Shown: positions 9,384 through 21,296 of the stretch, one piece after another
Numbering within the stretch: position 1 is the stretch's first letter
Layout: every line of letters begins with the position of its first letter
NCBI GenBank assembly: GCA_012964665.1
Contig: DTTO01000053.1
Location: forward strand, 1-64,000
Source of the DNA: Fidelibacterota bacterium
GTDB taxonomy: Bacteria > Fidelibacterota > Marinisomatia > Marinisomatales > TCS55
Length of the DNA: 64,000 nt
Reading direction: 5' to 3'
Program-made: the position numbers and the translations under genes
The notes under the pieces: model-generated
Told to the model about the DNA's origin: nothing
Database searches by the model: none
The model's input: only the letters and a program-made list of their open reading frames with translations

Positions 9384-10016
9384 ATGGCTAAAATAGAAAA
9401 TAGGAAAATCGTTGCAACAGCAGATATAACATTACGCATAATCTTTTATTTATTTATTCTTGGAACCACATTTTTCATGGGAAAAATGTTGATGGGGCCA
9501 ATTTTAGGACTTGCAGATCATAGTTCAGGATTAAGTACGCCGATGGAATTTTCTGTGTCCGAACAAGGTACCGCCACCTTTGATGCGGACAATGTCGTAC
9601 CGGTAAAGATTGTGCGGGGCAGAGGTATCGTTCAAATTAATAGACCGGTTCCTGCTGTACTTATGATACCTTTTTTCCTTTTAAACCTTATTTTTTCGGG
9701 ACTGATATTATGGGTCGTTTATTCATTATGGAAAATCGTTCAATCGGTTCGACAAAAAAATCCTTTTACTACTATCAATGGTAAACGACTTAGGATTATT
9801 GCTTTCTCAATGGTTGGCATTGAATTGATCAGGGGATTAGCTGATCTTACCAAAATGCTATATCTAGAGCCAAGGTTGCATTTTGAAACAATATTAATAC
9901 GATCAGACATCTCAATAAGTTTTCATGTTATTATTGCTGGTTTGGTTATTCTTGTTATCGCTGAGGCGTTTCGTATAGGTGTAGAGATTAAAGATGAACA
10001 AGAATTTACAGTCTGA
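9384..10016 (+). CDS. DUF2975 membrane protein
   Basis: About 210 residues with four predicted membrane segments (near 15-40, 95-120, 145-160 and 175-198) and the extracytoplasmic segment typical of DUF2975. The TTG at 9381 is in frame, but I choose ATG 9384, with GAAGGGG at 9372-9378 as ribosome binding site. DUF2975 genes are typically paired with a very small Cro/CI-like regulator, as here, where the stop overlaps the regulator's ATG by one base. The role of the family is not established; sensing or modulation of the paired regulator is the usual guess. Confidence 0.78.
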   Translation: MAKIENRKIVATADITLRIIFYLFILGTTFFMGKMLMGPILGLADHSSGLSTPMEFSVSEQGTATFDADNVVPVKIVRGRGIVQINRPVPAVLMIPFFLLNLIFSGLILWVVYSLWKIVQSVRQKNPFTTINGKRLRIIAFSMVGIELIRGLADLTKMLYLEPRLHFETILIRSDISISFHVIIAGLVILVIAEAFRIGVEIKDEQEFTV

Positions 10017-10240
10017 TGCAAATCCGGATTAATTTAGATGTAATGATGGCCCGGCGGAAAATATCCCTGGGCGAACTGGCGGGAAGAGTCGGGATCACCC
10101 AGGCTAATTTATCTATTCTGAAAACAGAAAAAGCCAGGGCGGTTCGTTTTTCAACTTTAGAAGCGATCTGCCAGGAATTAGACTGTCAGCCAGGGGACAT
10201 TCTGGAATTTGTACCAAATGAAAAAAATGATAATAAATAA
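10016..10240 (+). CDS. Small XRE/Cro-CI-type transcriptional regulator
   Basis: 74 residues, almost entirely one helix-turn-helix domain: KISLGELAGRVGITQANLSILKTEKA (helices 2-3 about residues 15-40) and FSTLEAICQELDCQPGDILEF, the hallmark of YozG-like HTH_26 proteins. No effector domain is present. It overlaps the DUF2975 gene by one base and is presumably its partner. Autoregulation through the 9309-9324 palindrome is a reasonable but untested inference. Confidence 0.85.
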   Translation: MQIRINLDVMMARRKISLGELAGRVGITQANLSILKTEKARAVRFSTLEAICQELDCQPGDILEFVPNEKNDNK

Positions 10241-10315
10241 AAATCGATGAAACTTTTATTGATCCATGTTGTCGAAGATACGAGGTAGAATAAGAAATGA
10301 AGGCAGGATAAAATT

Positions 10316-11029
10316 ATGTTAGGAACCATGATAAATGTGATCACTGCCCCCGGTGAAACATTTGAAACGATTGTAAAGGAATTTAATTGGAAACAGGCAT
10401 TATTACCCATTGGCTTGCTCATGGGTTTGGCTGTTGTTTCTGGATTTGTGTTGCAGGAATTAATTGCGGATCTTCAATGGGAACAAATACAAAAAAGTAT
10501 TGAAGGAAATGCCCAAATCCCAGAGGAACAAAAGGAAGAAATTCTTTCTAGTCAATATGATCAGGTATACTCAATGACGGGTGGAAGGGCAATATTCACA
10601 TATTTGAGTATGGCAATTTCATGGCCGATTCGAATTGTTTTTTTTACGTTATTTGCCATGTTGGTTGGAAATCTATTTTTAGGAGGTGGGGGAACATACG
10701 GTCAGATGTTCACGCTCACGGCTTTTGCCTATATGCCTTCTGTAGTTGAATATATCATTAAAACTCCAATACAATACATTTCTGATAACATCATGATATA
10801 TACGGGCCTGGGTGTATTGGGTGTCGGCGAACAAGGGGAATTTCTCAACAGTTTTTTAGCCGGTATCGATGTGTTTGCATTCTGGCGTGTGTATTTGGTG
10901 GCTGTGGGGATGAGTATCCTTTATAACAAATCAACAAAATCTACGCTATCTGCCGTGACTGGTCTATGGATCTTTGGTATAGTTGTATTTGCAGGTATGG
11001 GTGCAGCAGCAGCGGGTATTTTTGGTTAA
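10316..11029 (+). CDS. YIP1-family integral membrane protein
   Basis: 237 residues. The N-terminus (MINVITAPGETFETIVKE) and the following helices fit the Yip1/DUF1282-type bacterial family, which usually begins with a Px-F helix and has five membrane segments. Hydrophobic segments lie around 28-48, 95-120, 130-150, 175-200 and 208-235, and a glycine-rich turn (FLGGGGTYGQ) lies before the third. A GGCAGGA-like ribosome binding site precedes ATG 10316. The next gene, a TolC-like protein, probably starts inside its last codons, linking it to the efflux operon. Function in bacteria is unknown. Confidence 0.7.
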   Translation: MLGTMINVITAPGETFETIVKEFNWKQALLPIGLLMGLAVVSGFVLQELIADLQWEQIQKSIEGNAQIPEEQKEEILSSQYDQVYSMTGGRAIFTYLSMAISWPIRIVFFTLFAMLVGNLFLGGGGTYGQMFTLTAFAYMPSVVEYIIKTPIQYISDNIMIYTGLGVLGVGEQGEFLNSFLAGIDVFAFWRVYLVAVGMSILYNKSTKSTLSAVTGLWIFGIVVFAGMGAAAAGIFG

Positions 11030-12356
11030 GAAAGGAAAGCAAACTATTATTAAACATATTTTGATTTTTTTCCCCCTTACCTTGGGGCTCAGCCAATCCT
11101 ATTCTCTGCAGGATGCAGTTGATATTGCCTTAAAGAACAAAGAAGCATTGAAAGCATCTGCCATGGACCTGGCGTATTCCCGGCAGGGGGTGAAAGGATC
11201 ATACAGTGGTATTTTGCCCTCACTCCGGTTTTCGGGAGGTATGAACGAAGCTCGTTTTCCTTCTCAAATCGGTGGTTATAATGCAGAAACAGGTGAATTG
11301 ACATTAGGTAAAATCAATAGTCAAATAAGTGCCTCATCCAGTATTTCGCTTTCTCAGAATATCTATGATGGGGGCGTATGGTGGAATACCATACGACAGG
11401 CAAAAAATAGTTATCGGATTTCGGAGCAATTTAATCGTCAAGTAAGGTCCAATATCATCCGAAATGTACATGCTGCTTATTTCAATTATCTCAAAGCATT
11501 ACAGTTGCTGGATGTAGCCCGCTCTAACCTTATGAGTTCCCAACAACAATTGGCATTGGCAGAGACCAGATACGAATTGGGTTCTGCTAAAAAAACGGAT
11601 TTATTAAAAGCGGAAGTTCGTTTTGGGCTGGCACGGATTGATGTAGTGAATAACGATGCGGCTCTCCAAAATGCTTATTTAACTTTGAAAAATGCAATCG
11701 GACTGATTGGGTCGGATCAGTATTTTACGGTTGAGGAAGTTGAGGCGCCGTTGGAAATTGTACCTGAATTTGAAACAGGGTTTGAGCTGGTTCAAAAATT
11801 CAACCCCAGTGTAAAAGCAAAACAATATCAAATTACGGGGGCTGAACTCAGTGAAAAGCTTGTCAAAGGCACCCGCTTGCCTAATATCAGGGCCAGCGCC
11901 AGCTATTCTGGTAACGCAGATAATATTGGAGACGCCATTAGTAATAGCTATAATGATCAAAAACGGATGAATACAGGAATTTCCTTATCTATTCCAATCT
12001 TTTCTGGCAACAGTATTCAATCGCGCATCCAGCAGGCTAAGATCAGCGTAGATAAACAGGAATCAGAATACTTAACACAACTCCAGGATTTATCGGTGCA
12101 ACTTCAGGGAATCTTAGACCAATTAAATAATTATCAAGAAATCATTCCAATTAATGAAACTGTACTTGTTTCTGCTGAAGAAGATTTAAAACTGGCTCAG
12201 GTAAGGTATACTCAAGGATCAACAACCATATTGGAAGTACTGGATGCCCAGGTATCCGTAGTCCGTGCAAGGTCATCTCTGATTCGCTCCAAATATGACG
12301 CATATATTGCACAAACCAATTTAAAAGGATTGTTGGGAACCTTAGATTCAGAATAA
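11022..12356 (+). CDS. TolC-family outer-membrane efflux protein
   Basis: Two tandem outer-membrane-factor repeats are visible: [17 protein letters not shown] near the N-terminus, then long amphipathic helices with [18 protein letters not shown] and [18 protein letters not shown]. The second half repeats this with [22 protein letters not shown]. This is the trimeric channel-tunnel architecture. The frame is open further upstream to an ATG at 10983, but that would overlap the YIP1 gene by 47 bp and spoil the signal peptide. TTG 11022 gives a normal signal peptide ([15 protein letters not shown]) and is preferred. Adaptor, ATPase and permeases follow, so it should be the exit duct of that ABC efflux system. 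Confidence 0.88.
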   Translation: MVKKGKQTIIKHILIFFPLTLGLSQSYSLQDAVDIALKNKEALKASAMDLAYSRQGVKGSYSGILPSLRFSGGMNEARFPSQIGGYNAETGELTLGKINSQISASSSISLSQNIYDGGVWWNTIRQAKNSYRISEQFNRQVRSNIIRNVHAAYFNYLKALQLLDVARSNLMSSQQQLALAETRYELGSAKKTDLLKAEVRFGLARIDVVNNDAALQNAYLTLKNAIGLIGSDQYFTVEEVEAPLEIVPEFETGFELVQKFNPSVKAKQYQITGAELSEKLVKGTRLPNIRASASYSGNADNIGDAISNSYNDQKRMNTGISLSIPIFSGNSIQSRIQQAKISVDKQESEYLTQLQDLSVQLQGILDQLNNYQEIIPINETVLVSAEEDLKLAQVRYTQGSTTILEVLDAQVSVVRARSSLIRSKYDAYIAQTNLKGLLGTLDSE

Positions 12357-12378
12357 AAAATTATTAGAGGAGAAAATA

Positions 12379-13746
12379 GTGGCTAAGAAAAAATTAACGA
12401 AGAAGAAAAAATGGCTCATATTTGGCGGCGGCGGTATCTTACTGATCATCATGATCATAGCCAGTTTGGCTAAGGACAGCACAGAAACCGTTCAGGTTGA
12501 AACAGAAAAAGTTGGGCTACAGACTGTGATTCATAAAGTGAATGCCAGTGGTAAAATTCAACCAGAGACGGAAGTGAAGATCTCGGCAACCTCATCAGCA
12601 TGGATTGACTCCATTACGGTCAAAGAAGGAGACAATGTCAAAAAAGGCCGACACTTGATTTCACTGGATCGAAAGCAGTTATTTGCCAACTATAATTCCA
12701 CTGCTTCATCGGTTCGTTCAGCCGAAGCCCGTTTAAAACAAGAAGAAGCTTCTAAAAAGCGGGTAGAAAACATGTATAATCAGAATTTAGCATCGGACCA
12801 AGAATTGGAGGCGGTCCAGGCCTCATATCAGATTGCTAAGAGTTCATTGGAACAGGCTAATTCCTTATTGGAATTTCGAGAGGATGAACTGGATAAGGCT
12901 CGCATCATGGCACCCCAGGATGGGATCGTTACGGCCGTATATAAAGAAGTGGGTGAAATGGCCGTAGGCGGCATGTTTCAGGCTGAAGTTCTCATGATTA
13001 TTGCAGATCTGAAACGTATGGAAGTACTTGTTGATGTAAATGAAAATGATGTGGTGTCTGTTTCTCTTGGTGATACGACTGAAATCGAAATAGACGCTTT
13101 CCAAGATACCCTATTTTATGGAGTTGTGAGTGAAATCGCACATATGGCCCAGACCAGCGCCATGGGACAAGCGGAGCAGGTGACTAATTTCCAGGTAAAA
13201 ATAAGGATTATTGATGTACCTAAAGAAATTCGTCCCGGTATGAGTGCCACAGCCAATATTATTACAGACAAAAAAGAAAATGTGTTGGCAATCCCAATCC
13301 AAAGTTTGACCGTTCGCCCAGAAGGATCAGAAAAATCAGTATTTGGGAAGGGCAGTCGCTCCGGCGGTAAAGATGGGGAGGAAAAACCCAAAGCGAAGAA
13401 AATGGAAGAATTGGTTTTTGTCTTGGCAGATAAACCCGGGGGTGTGCTTCGCGATGGTAAAATATCTGAATTAGATAAAAAATCATCCAAAAAAGCGAAA
13501 GTACCGAAGGATGCAAAAGTGGCACATATTCGTCCTGTAAAAGTAGGTATTTCATCTGAAACCCATTATGAAGTATTGAGCGGATTGGAAGAAGGAGAAG
13601 AGATTGTGACAGGTAGCTATCGTGCCATCAGTAAGGATTTATCTCATAATAAAGCAGTGAAAACTGGCGATGATGAAAAAGGCGGAAAAAAAGGATTCAG
13701 TGTTGCTATCGGCACAGAAAAAGATAATGACGAAAAGAAAGACTAA
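12379..13746 (+). CDS. MacA/HlyD-like periplasmic adaptor
   Basis: 455 residues from a GTG start with an AGAGGAG ribosome binding site at 12366-12372. An N-terminal anchor helix (about 12-29) is followed by beta-barrel/lipoyl halves ([18 protein letters not shown] and [18 protein letters not shown]), flanking a coiled-coil hairpin (about 105-170). The membrane-proximal domain follows. Two lysine/glutamate-rich insertions (about 320-345 and 365-380) interrupt the C-terminal region, and there is a charged tail after residue 430; these are unusual for MacA. It should bridge the MacB-like ABC transporter to the TolC channel. Confidence 0.88.
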   Translation: MAKKKLTKKKKWLIFGGGGILLIIMIIASLAKDSTETVQVETEKVGLQTVIHKVNASGKIQPETEVKISATSSAWIDSITVKEGDNVKKGRHLISLDRKQLFANYNSTASSVRSAEARLKQEEASKKRVENMYNQNLASDQELEAVQASYQIAKSSLEQANSLLEFREDELDKARIMAPQDGIVTAVYKEVGEMAVGGMFQAEVLMIIADLKRMEVLVDVNENDVVSVSLGDTTEIEIDAFQDTLFYGVVSEIAHMAQTSAMGQAEQVTNFQVKIRIIDVPKEIRPGMSATANIITDKKENVLAIPIQSLTVRPEGSEKSVFGKGSRSGGKDGEEKPKAKKMEELVFVLADKPGGVLRDGKISELDKKSSKKAKVPKDAKVAHIRPVKVGISSETHYEVLSGLEEGEEIVTGSYRAISKDLSHNKAVKTGDDEKGGKKGFSVAIGTEKDNDEKKD

Positions 13747-13748
13747 TT

Positions 13749-14456
13749 GTGGCTGATCTTATATCATTGAAAGAAATCAAACGCTATTATGATGTAGGTG
13801 GTGAGATCGTTCGTGCGCTGGACGGTATTGACTTAATTATTGAGCCAAATGAATATATTTCCATTATGGGACCCTCTGGATCGGGTAAATCTACCCTTAT
13901 GAATATGATCGGTTGTCTGGATACGCCTACAAAAGGTGTTTATGAATTCGAAGGTGAGTTAGTCCATGAAATGGATGATAACCAGTTGGCATCCATCCGA
14001 AATCGCAAAATCGGATTTGTGTTTCAGACCTTTAATCTACTGCCCAAAGCCACGGCGCTTCGGAATGTGGAGGTGCCTTTGATTTATGCCAATATCTCTA
14101 AAAGTGAACGGATAGAAAAAGCAGAAAAAGCGCTCAATGCTGTGGGTCTTCATGATCGGATGCATCATAAACCCAACGAACTTTCTGGGGGGCAGCGTCA
14201 GCGTGTGGCCATTGCACGTGCTCTGGTAAATGATCCTTCCATTCTTTTAGCTGATGAACCAACTGGAAATCTTGATTCAAAAAGCGGTGTTGAGATCATG
14301 AAAATACTGGACAGTCTACATGATGACGGTAATACCATTATTTTAGTGACCCATGAAGAATATATCGCCGACCATGCAGATCGGACAATTAATCTTTTCG
14401 ATGGTAAAATAAAAGAGGATATTAAAACAAATAAAAGAATAAGGGTTTCTTCATGA
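13749..14456 (+). CDS. MacB/LolD-type ABC transporter ATPase
   Basis: 235 residues, GTG start two bases after the adaptor stop. Walker [10 protein letters not shown] (about 38-46), Q-loop FVFQTFNLL, signature [15 protein letters not shown] and Walker [14 protein letters not shown] are all intact. This is the LolD/MacB/FtsE subfamily, which works with FtsX-like permeases by mechanotransmission rather than by a classical transport pore. It overlaps the first permease by 4 bp (ATGA). With the adaptor and TolC it forms a tripartite efflux pump; the substrate (macrolide, peptide, lipid or siderophore) is unknown. Confidence 0.93.
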   Translation: MADLISLKEIKRYYDVGGEIVRALDGIDLIIEPNEYISIMGPSGSGKSTLMNMIGCLDTPTKGVYEFEGELVHEMDDNQLASIRNRKIGFVFQTFNLLPKATALRNVEVPLIYANISKSERIEKAEKALNAVGLHDRMHHKPNELSGGQRQRVAIARALVNDPSILLADEPTGNLDSKSGVEIMKILDSLHDDGNTIILVTHEEYIADHADRTINLFDGKIKEDIKTNKRIRVSS

Positions 14457-15670
14457 TCGGACTTTTCTGGGAAAATCTCCGCATCTCTCTCAGCTCTATT
14501 TTTTCCAATAAATCTCGATCGATTCTCACTGCATTAGGGATTATTATCGGTGTTCTTTCCGTGACGTTAATGGGTACACTTATTTCCGGTTTGGATCGAA
14601 CCTTTGAAAAAAGTATGGCGGGATTTCGCAGTGATGTCCTTATGATCAGCCGGATGGAGTGGTTCAGCGGTGACGTCGATTGGTGGGAAATGCGTAACCG
14701 TCCACGTATCCGTGAGGAGTATGGCGAAAAACTATTGGAGCGTTCCCAATTTGTGGAAGCGGTAGCCCCTGTATCCGAAAGGGGCGGCAGTATTATTCGG
14801 GGGGATCGCCGGATCGATTCCCGATTCTTTGGTACAACGACAGATTATTTAGCCACGAATACTTCAGTTGAGGTTGAAAAAGGGCGTTTTTTTAGTGATG
14901 GAGAACAGCGTTCCGGTGCACGGGTTCTCGTGATTGGTGGTGATGTGGCTGACGCGCTTTTCCCTGATGAGGATCCATTGGATAAATATGTGAAAATCGG
15001 GAATTATAAATTTCGTGTGATCGGAATTCTAAAGAAAATGGGCAAATTCATGGGGCTTTTCAGTATGGATAATCAAGCAACCATGCCGTTGGGTACCTAT
15101 AAAAGGTTATATGCTCGTCGGGGGTGGATGACGATGCGCGTGAAATTAAACACAGATCAGGCGGATTTGGCAAGGGAAGAAGTTCGAGGTATTATCCGTC
15201 AATTGCGCCGTTTGAAACCAACGGAAAAAGACGATTTTGGCATTAACCAGTCCTCTACATTAGAAGCTCAATACAAGGCCATTAAGCTGGCCATCGGTGG
15301 GACGGGTCTATTTATCACCGCACTTTCACTAATTGTAGGTGGCATTGGTATCATGAATATCATGTTCGTTTCTGTAAAAGAGCGCACACGGGAGATCGGT
15401 GTACGAAAAGCCCTCGGTGCCACACAGACTATGATCCTGGGCCAATTTTTGATGGAGGCGGTTATGATCTGCCTCATTGCAGGGCTTATGGGTATGGGTT
15501 TGGCTTACGGGCTGAGTTTCATTATTGACAAATTTTTTCCATCAGCAATGCCCATTGGACTTGCCATAGGATCCATTATACTTAGTGTAATCATTGGGGT
15601 GGTCTCCGGATTGGTACCCTCCTACCAGGCTGCCAGACTGGACCCTATTGACGCCTTGAGGTACGAATAA
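14453..15670 (+). CDS. MacB/FtsX-like ABC permease, first of two
   Basis: 405 residues. An N-terminal membrane helix (about 20-45) with the motif [13 protein letters not shown] is followed by a periplasmic MacB core domain (about 50-265). Three C-terminal membrane helices carry the FtsX pattern: [29 protein letters not shown]. The ATPase is a separate gene, unlike fused E. coli MacB. The stop codon overlaps the second permease start by one base, implying a heterodimeric permease made in 1:1 stoichiometry. Confidence 0.92.
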   Translation: MIGLFWENLRISLSSIFSNKSRSILTALGIIIGVLSVTLMGTLISGLDRTFEKSMAGFRSDVLMISRMEWFSGDVDWWEMRNRPRIREEYGEKLLERSQFVEAVAPVSERGGSIIRGDRRIDSRFFGTTTDYLATNTSVEVEKGRFFSDGEQRSGARVLVIGGDVADALFPDEDPLDKYVKIGNYKFRVIGILKKMGKFMGLFSMDNQATMPLGTYKRLYARRGWMTMRVKLNTDQADLAREEVRGIIRQLRRLKPTEKDDFGINQSSTLEAQYKAIKLAIGGTGLFITALSLIVGGIGIMNIMFVSVKERTREIGVRKALGATQTMILGQFLMEAVMICLIAGLMGMGLAYGLSFIIDKFFPSAMPIGLAIGSIILSVIIGVVSGLVPSYQAARLDPIDALRYE

Positions 15671-16926
15671 TGGCAAAATTCTCTCACGTCAACAGTACGA
15701 TACGGGAAGGCTTTCGCATGGCCATTGAGGCCATTCGCCAGAACAAGCTTCGATCTATTCTTACTCTTTTAGGAATCAGCATCGGCGTCTTTTCCGTGAT
15801 CGGTGTAATGACGGCTATCCGTACTTTAGAATCCTCAGTGAATTCTCAATTGGATATTTTGGGAACAAATACATTTACCATTAATAAATCTCCGGCAATA
15901 CAGATCCATGGTCCGGGTGGGAATAGGAAGATCCGACAACGAAAGAATATTACTTACGCCCATTATGAAGAAATAAAACGGAAAGCCAAATTACCTTTGA
16001 GAGTAAGTGTGTTAGATGGCACTGGAGAGCGTAACATTAGATACAAAGATAAAACTTTAAAAAAATCAGCAGAATTACGCGGTGCTGATGAGTGGGCTCT
16101 CCGCTCAATTAATGCTTATTTGGCTGATGGGAGAAATTTTACACCCGATGATATCCGTTTTGCAAGGAACGTGACCATCCTTGGGCCGGATATTCTGGAT
16201 ATCTTGTTTCCTTTTGAAGATCCTCTTGGGAAAGCCATCAAGATCAAGGGCATCGACTACACCGTAATCGGTGTAACGGAACGAAAAGGGCAAGCATTTG
16301 GTCAGAGCCAAGATTATTTTGTTCTTATTCCAATTTCTTTATATATCCAGCGATTTTCCAATAGGTGGACATCTTTAGGAATTGTTTTTGAAGCGGAATC
16401 CGCGGATATGTATGAAAAAACGATGGATGAGGCTATTGGTCTAATGCGAGTGATTCGAAAAGTACCTGTAGGTGAAGAAAATGATTTTTCTATTCTTTCT
16501 AATGAAGAGCTGATGGAAACTTTTGCTGGTTTCACTGGCGGCATCAAAATCTTTGCCGGTTCGGTGAGTGTCATCGCTTTACTTGTGGCAGGGATTGGTA
16601 TTATGAATATCATGCTCGTTTCGGTGACAGAAAGGATTAAAGAGATCGGTATTCGAAAAGCCATAGGTGCAACTCGAAGAGATATATTAACCCAGTTTCT
16701 TATGGAAGCGATTTTCTTGAGTCAATTTGGCGGTGTGGTCGGAGTCATTTTAGGAATTGCTGGAGGCAATGTAGTGGCGATTGTCCTTAATGTACCCGCG
16801 GTGGTGCCCATGGACTGGGCCTTTTACGGTATGGCGGTGTGCTCTTTGATTGGTATTGGCTTTGGAATTTATCCAGCCTGGCGAGCTGCTAATCTTGACC
16901 CAATTGAATCTCTAAGATTCGAATAA
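15670..16926 (+). CDS. MacB/FtsX-like ABC permease, second of two
   Basis: 418 residues, same architecture as its upstream neighbour: LRSILTLLGISIGVFSVIGV near residue 28, periplasmic domain, then [28 protein letters not shown] and two more membrane helices. The last residues (LDPIESLRFE) parallel the partner's [10 protein letters not shown], indicating an old duplication. Last gene of the efflux operon; 169 bp separate it from kdsB. No hairpin terminator is obvious in that gap. Confidence 0.92.
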   Translation: MAKFSHVNSTIREGFRMAIEAIRQNKLRSILTLLGISIGVFSVIGVMTAIRTLESSVNSQLDILGTNTFTINKSPAIQIHGPGGNRKIRQRKNITYAHYEEIKRKAKLPLRVSVLDGTGERNIRYKDKTLKKSAELRGADEWALRSINAYLADGRNFTPDDIRFARNVTILGPDILDILFPFEDPLGKAIKIKGIDYTVIGVTERKGQAFGQSQDYFVLIPISLYIQRFSNRWTSLGIVFEAESADMYEKTMDEAIGLMRVIRKVPVGEENDFSILSNEELMETFAGFTGGIKIFAGSVSVIALLVAGIGIMNIMLVSVTERIKEIGIRKAIGATRRDILTQFLMEAIFLSQFGGVVGVILGIAGGNVVAIVLNVPAVVPMDWAFYGMAVCSLIGIGFGIYPAWRAANLDPIESLRFE

Positions 16927-17095
16927 ATCTCTCCTGTTCCTTCTTGGATGACGAAGGACGATTCACCTAAATTTCCAGGATATTTTTCATTCAATTATTT
17001 ATGTTTGAGGTACGGTACAGGCTTATAGGATTTTGGTTTGTTTGCACATCCGTCCTACACCTGTCTCTACACCACGAAAAGGTAGGTGGATAAAA

Positions 17096-17794
17096 ATGAA
17101 AGCGATCGGTGTAATTCCGGCTCGGCTACATTCCATCCGTTTCCCGAAAAAAATTCTACATCTGATTGAAGGGAAACCTATGGTGGTTCGAGTCTATGAA
17201 AAAGCTCGCACAGCCAAATCGCTGGATGATGTAATTGTTGCCATTGATGCGGATGAAACAGCAGAAGCGTTGAAAGAATGGAAGGTAAAAACCGTTATGA
17301 CTGCTGATGATCACGTGTCCGGTACAGATCGTGTTTATGAAGTAGTAACTGATATGGAAGTGGATGTGATCGTCAACATCCAGGGGGATGAGCCGACTAT
17401 TGATCCACAACTGATTGATGAATTGGTGATGCAGTTTGAAGATGACTCTATTGTAATGGCTACCGTGGCAGGGGAACAGATGGATGTGGAAAATATATAT
17501 GATTTGAATACGGTAAAAGTATTGCTGGATACAGAAGGATTTGCGGTTAATTTCCGGCGTGAACCTGTTCCTCATGAAATTGGAGGGTACTACCCCCACA
17601 TGGGATTGTATGGATACAGAAAAAAGACATTGGAACAAATGACTAATTTGGCTCCTTCTGAAAATGAAAAGGCGCTGAAGCTGGAACAGTATAGAGCTAT
17701 AGATAATGGTATACCAATCAAGGTGATTCTTACGGAAAAAGTGAGCAAGGGAATTGATACAATTGATGATTTAAAACTGTTTGAAAGGGCATAA
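17096..17794 (+). CDS. kdsB: 3-deoxy-manno-octulosonate cytidylyltransferase (CMP-Kdo synthetase)
   Basis: Activates Kdo with CTP for lipid A-core assembly. The N-terminus MKAIGVIPARLHSIRFPKK is the nucleotide-binding signature, and VIVNIQGDEPTIDPQLID holds the conserved metal-binding aspartate. The frame is open from 17033, but ATG 17096 has GGTAGGTGGA immediately upstream and gives about 232 residues, close to the usual length. It opens a long LPS/Kdo run, followed directly by pyrG, whose product makes its CTP substrate. Confidence 0.94.
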   Translation: MKAIGVIPARLHSIRFPKKILHLIEGKPMVVRVYEKARTAKSLDDVIVAIDADETAEALKEWKVKTVMTADDHVSGTDRVYEVVTDMEVDVIVNIQGDEPTIDPQLIDELVMQFEDDSIVMATVAGEQMDVENIYDLNTVKVLLDTEGFAVNFRREPVPHEIGGYYPHMGLYGYRKKTLEQMTNLAPSENEKALKLEQYRAIDNGIPIKVILTEKVSKGIDTIDDLKLFERA

Positions 17795-19419
<1,625 letters not shown>

Positions 19420-19420
<1 letters not shown>

Positions 19421-20229
19421 TGGGTAAACAGGTTAATGTTGGGAATGTTGTTTTTGGTAGTGATGCGCTGCCATTGATTGCTGGACCCTGTGTAATTGAA
19501 TCGTTGGATCACAGCCTGAAGATGGCTGAATCCATTAAGATGATTACCGAAAAAATTGATATGCCGTTCATATTTAAAAGTTCTTTTGATAAGGCCAACC
19601 GTACTTCAATGAATTCATTCCGAGGGCCCGATATGGATCAGGGTTTGGAAATTCTTTCGGCCGTGAAATCTGAAGTGGGTGTTCCCGTTTTAACTGATGT
19701 TCATCTACCTGATCAGTGCTTACCCGTTTCTGAAGTTGCCGATGTACTGCAGATCCCTGCCTTTTTATGCCGACAGACAGATCTACTTATGGCAGCAGGA
19801 AAATCAGGGACACCGGTAAACATAAAAAAAGGCCAGTTCTTAGCTCCAGGAAAAATGAAACATGCAGCCGAAAAAATTGCAAACACCGGTAATCAAAATA
19901 TTTTGCTTACTGAAAGAGGAACCTCCTTTGGCTATGGGCTTATTTCCGATATGACTTCTATCTCCATCATGCAAGAATCAGGTTATCCGGTTGTATTTGA
20001 TGCCACCCACAGTGCCCAGATTCCTGGTGGCGGTGCCAAAACTGGCGGGCAACGGGGAAACATCCCAATCTTAGCCAAAACTGCTGTTGCTGCTGGCTGT
20101 GATGGAATTTTCATGGAAGTTCATGATCATCCGGATGAAGCAAAATCGGATGCAGCCACCCAATGGCCTTTGGATAGTTTGAAGGGATTACTTCAAACTT
20201 TATTGAAGATTCATGAGGTAATTCGGTAG
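19420..20229 (+). CDS. kdsA: 3-deoxy-8-phosphooctulonate synthase (Kdo-8-P synthase)
   Basis: 269 residues. Condenses phosphoenolpyruvate with arabinose-5-phosphate. GPCVIES at the N-terminus, FKSSFDKANRTS, the PEP-site region and VFDATHSAQIPGG are diagnostic. The residue before CVIES and the Asp/His set fit KdsA rather than the related DAHP synthases; the ANRTS motif distinguishes Kdo synthases. It overlaps pyrG by one base and abuts kdsC, so three consecutive Kdo steps are together here. Confidence 0.96.
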
Positions 20230-20763
20230 TTGAATTACGACACTTCAAAAGTTAAAATGATTATTTCTGACGTGGATGGTGTAATGACCGATGGTTCCAT
20301 CTACATAGGCAAAGGCGGTTTGGAGCTAAAGCAGTTTTGTGTATCAGATGGTTTCGGTGTCGCATTACTTCGTGCTGCAGGGCTAGAATTATCCCTCATC
20401 TCTGGTCGGGAATCAGAAGCTACGGCCGAACGTGCAAAAGAATTAAAAATCGAAAATGTATATAATGGTACCCTGAATAAAATTCCACCCTATGAAGCAA
20501 TAAAGAAAAAATATAATTTAACCGATAATCAAATTGCATACATCGGTGATGATTTAATCGATATTCCAGTGATGGAATTAGCAGGTGTACCCATTGCCAC
20601 TGACAACGCTGTTCCAGCCGCAAAAAAAGCAGCTGTTTATGTTACTCAAAATGGTGGTGGTCATGGTGCTTTCCGCGAAGCAGTAGAATGGTTGCTCACC
20701 AAACAGGACCGATTAACAGAAGTCATCAATTTGCTGCGGGAAAAGGTTCAGAATCAAAAGTGA
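20230..20763 (+). CDS. kdsC: 3-deoxy-D-manno-octulosonate-8-phosphate phosphatase
   Basis: 177 residues, HAD superfamily without a cap domain. ISDVDGVMTDG (catalytic Asp pair), LISGRES and YIGDDLIDIPVM cover HAD motifs I-IV. The start is a TTG placed directly after the kdsA stop; no in-frame ATG exists before the catalytic motif, so the TTG is required. It releases phosphate from Kdo-8-P to give Kdo. The stop overlaps the GTG start of lptC. Confidence 0.95.
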   Translation: MNYDTSKVKMIISDVDGVMTDGSIYIGKGGLELKQFCVSDGFGVALLRAAGLELSLISGRESEATAERAKELKIENVYNGTLNKIPPYEAIKKKYNLTDNQIAYIGDDLIDIPVMELAGVPIATDNAVPAAKKAAVYVTQNGGGHGAFREAVEWLLTKQDRLTEVINLLREKVQNQK

Positions 20764-21296
20764 AATTAATTTTTTCTTTATTAATGGCGTTTGCCACTTT
20801 TGGCTGTGAAACTTCTGATGTGAAACGGACTGGAGAATCTCGCATTGGCCGCCCAGACGCGGAAAGCTGGGATGTCATTATCACCCTTACTAATGAAGGG
20901 GCGAAGCGAGCCGTTATTCGATCAGGGCATTTAGAAAAGTATAATAAACAGCAATATATACTTTTAGACCAAAATGTGGATGCTGACTTTTTTAATAAGA
21001 AAGAAATCTATACTACCAATCTTATCTCTAATATTGCGGAAGTAGACGAAGAGGAGGATTTTATGGTAGCTATCGGTGATGTGGTGGTTGTCTCAGATAG
21101 TGGTGTTACCCTGTTTACCGATACCTTATCATGGGATAATGTGAGAGAAAAAGTGTTTACTAATGATTCCGTTGTTTTCATTACAGAAAACCAGGACACG
21201 CTCTACGGAATTGGATTTGAGTCTGATGTGGAATTAAATAATTGGAAAATTCTGAAACCAACCGGTGTTTTTCATGAGGACAAAGATGAAAAATAA
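20760..21296 (+). CDS. lptC: LPS export protein LptC, lipoprotein form
   Basis: About 178 residues. The frame is open from 20688, but GTG 20760 (GTGA overlap with the kdsC stop) gives a compact signal ending TFGC (Cys about 16), so here LptC appears lipidated rather than anchored by a helix. The body is the beta-jellyroll of the LptC/OstA type (ENQDTLYGIGFESDVELNNWKI), ending in the family's typical G-x-G-F/W pattern. Assignment rests on moderate motifs plus position between kdsC and lptB. lptA, usually between lptC and lptB, is absent. Confidence 0.78.
   Translation: MKLIFSLLMAFATFGCETSDVKRTGESRIGRPDAESWDVIITLTNEGAKRAVIRSGHLEKYNKQQYILLDQNVDADFFNKKEIYTTNLISNIAEVDEEEDFMVAIGDVVVVSDSGVTLFTDTLSWDNVREKVFTNDSVVFITENQDTLYGIGFESDVELNNWKILKPTGVFHEDKDEK

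Noticed and set aside
10983-11021. Longer start for the TolC-like gene at ATG 10983
   Set aside because: It would overlap the YIP1 gene by 47 bp and add residues before the signal peptide.
16927-17095. tRNA or small RNA between the permease and kdsB
   Set aside because: No cloverleaf or TTC-type T-arm could be folded; nothing else recognisable.
20688-20759. Longer LptC start inside kdsC
   Set aside because: GTG 20760 gives a normal lipoprotein signal; the extension reads as out-of-frame kdsC.
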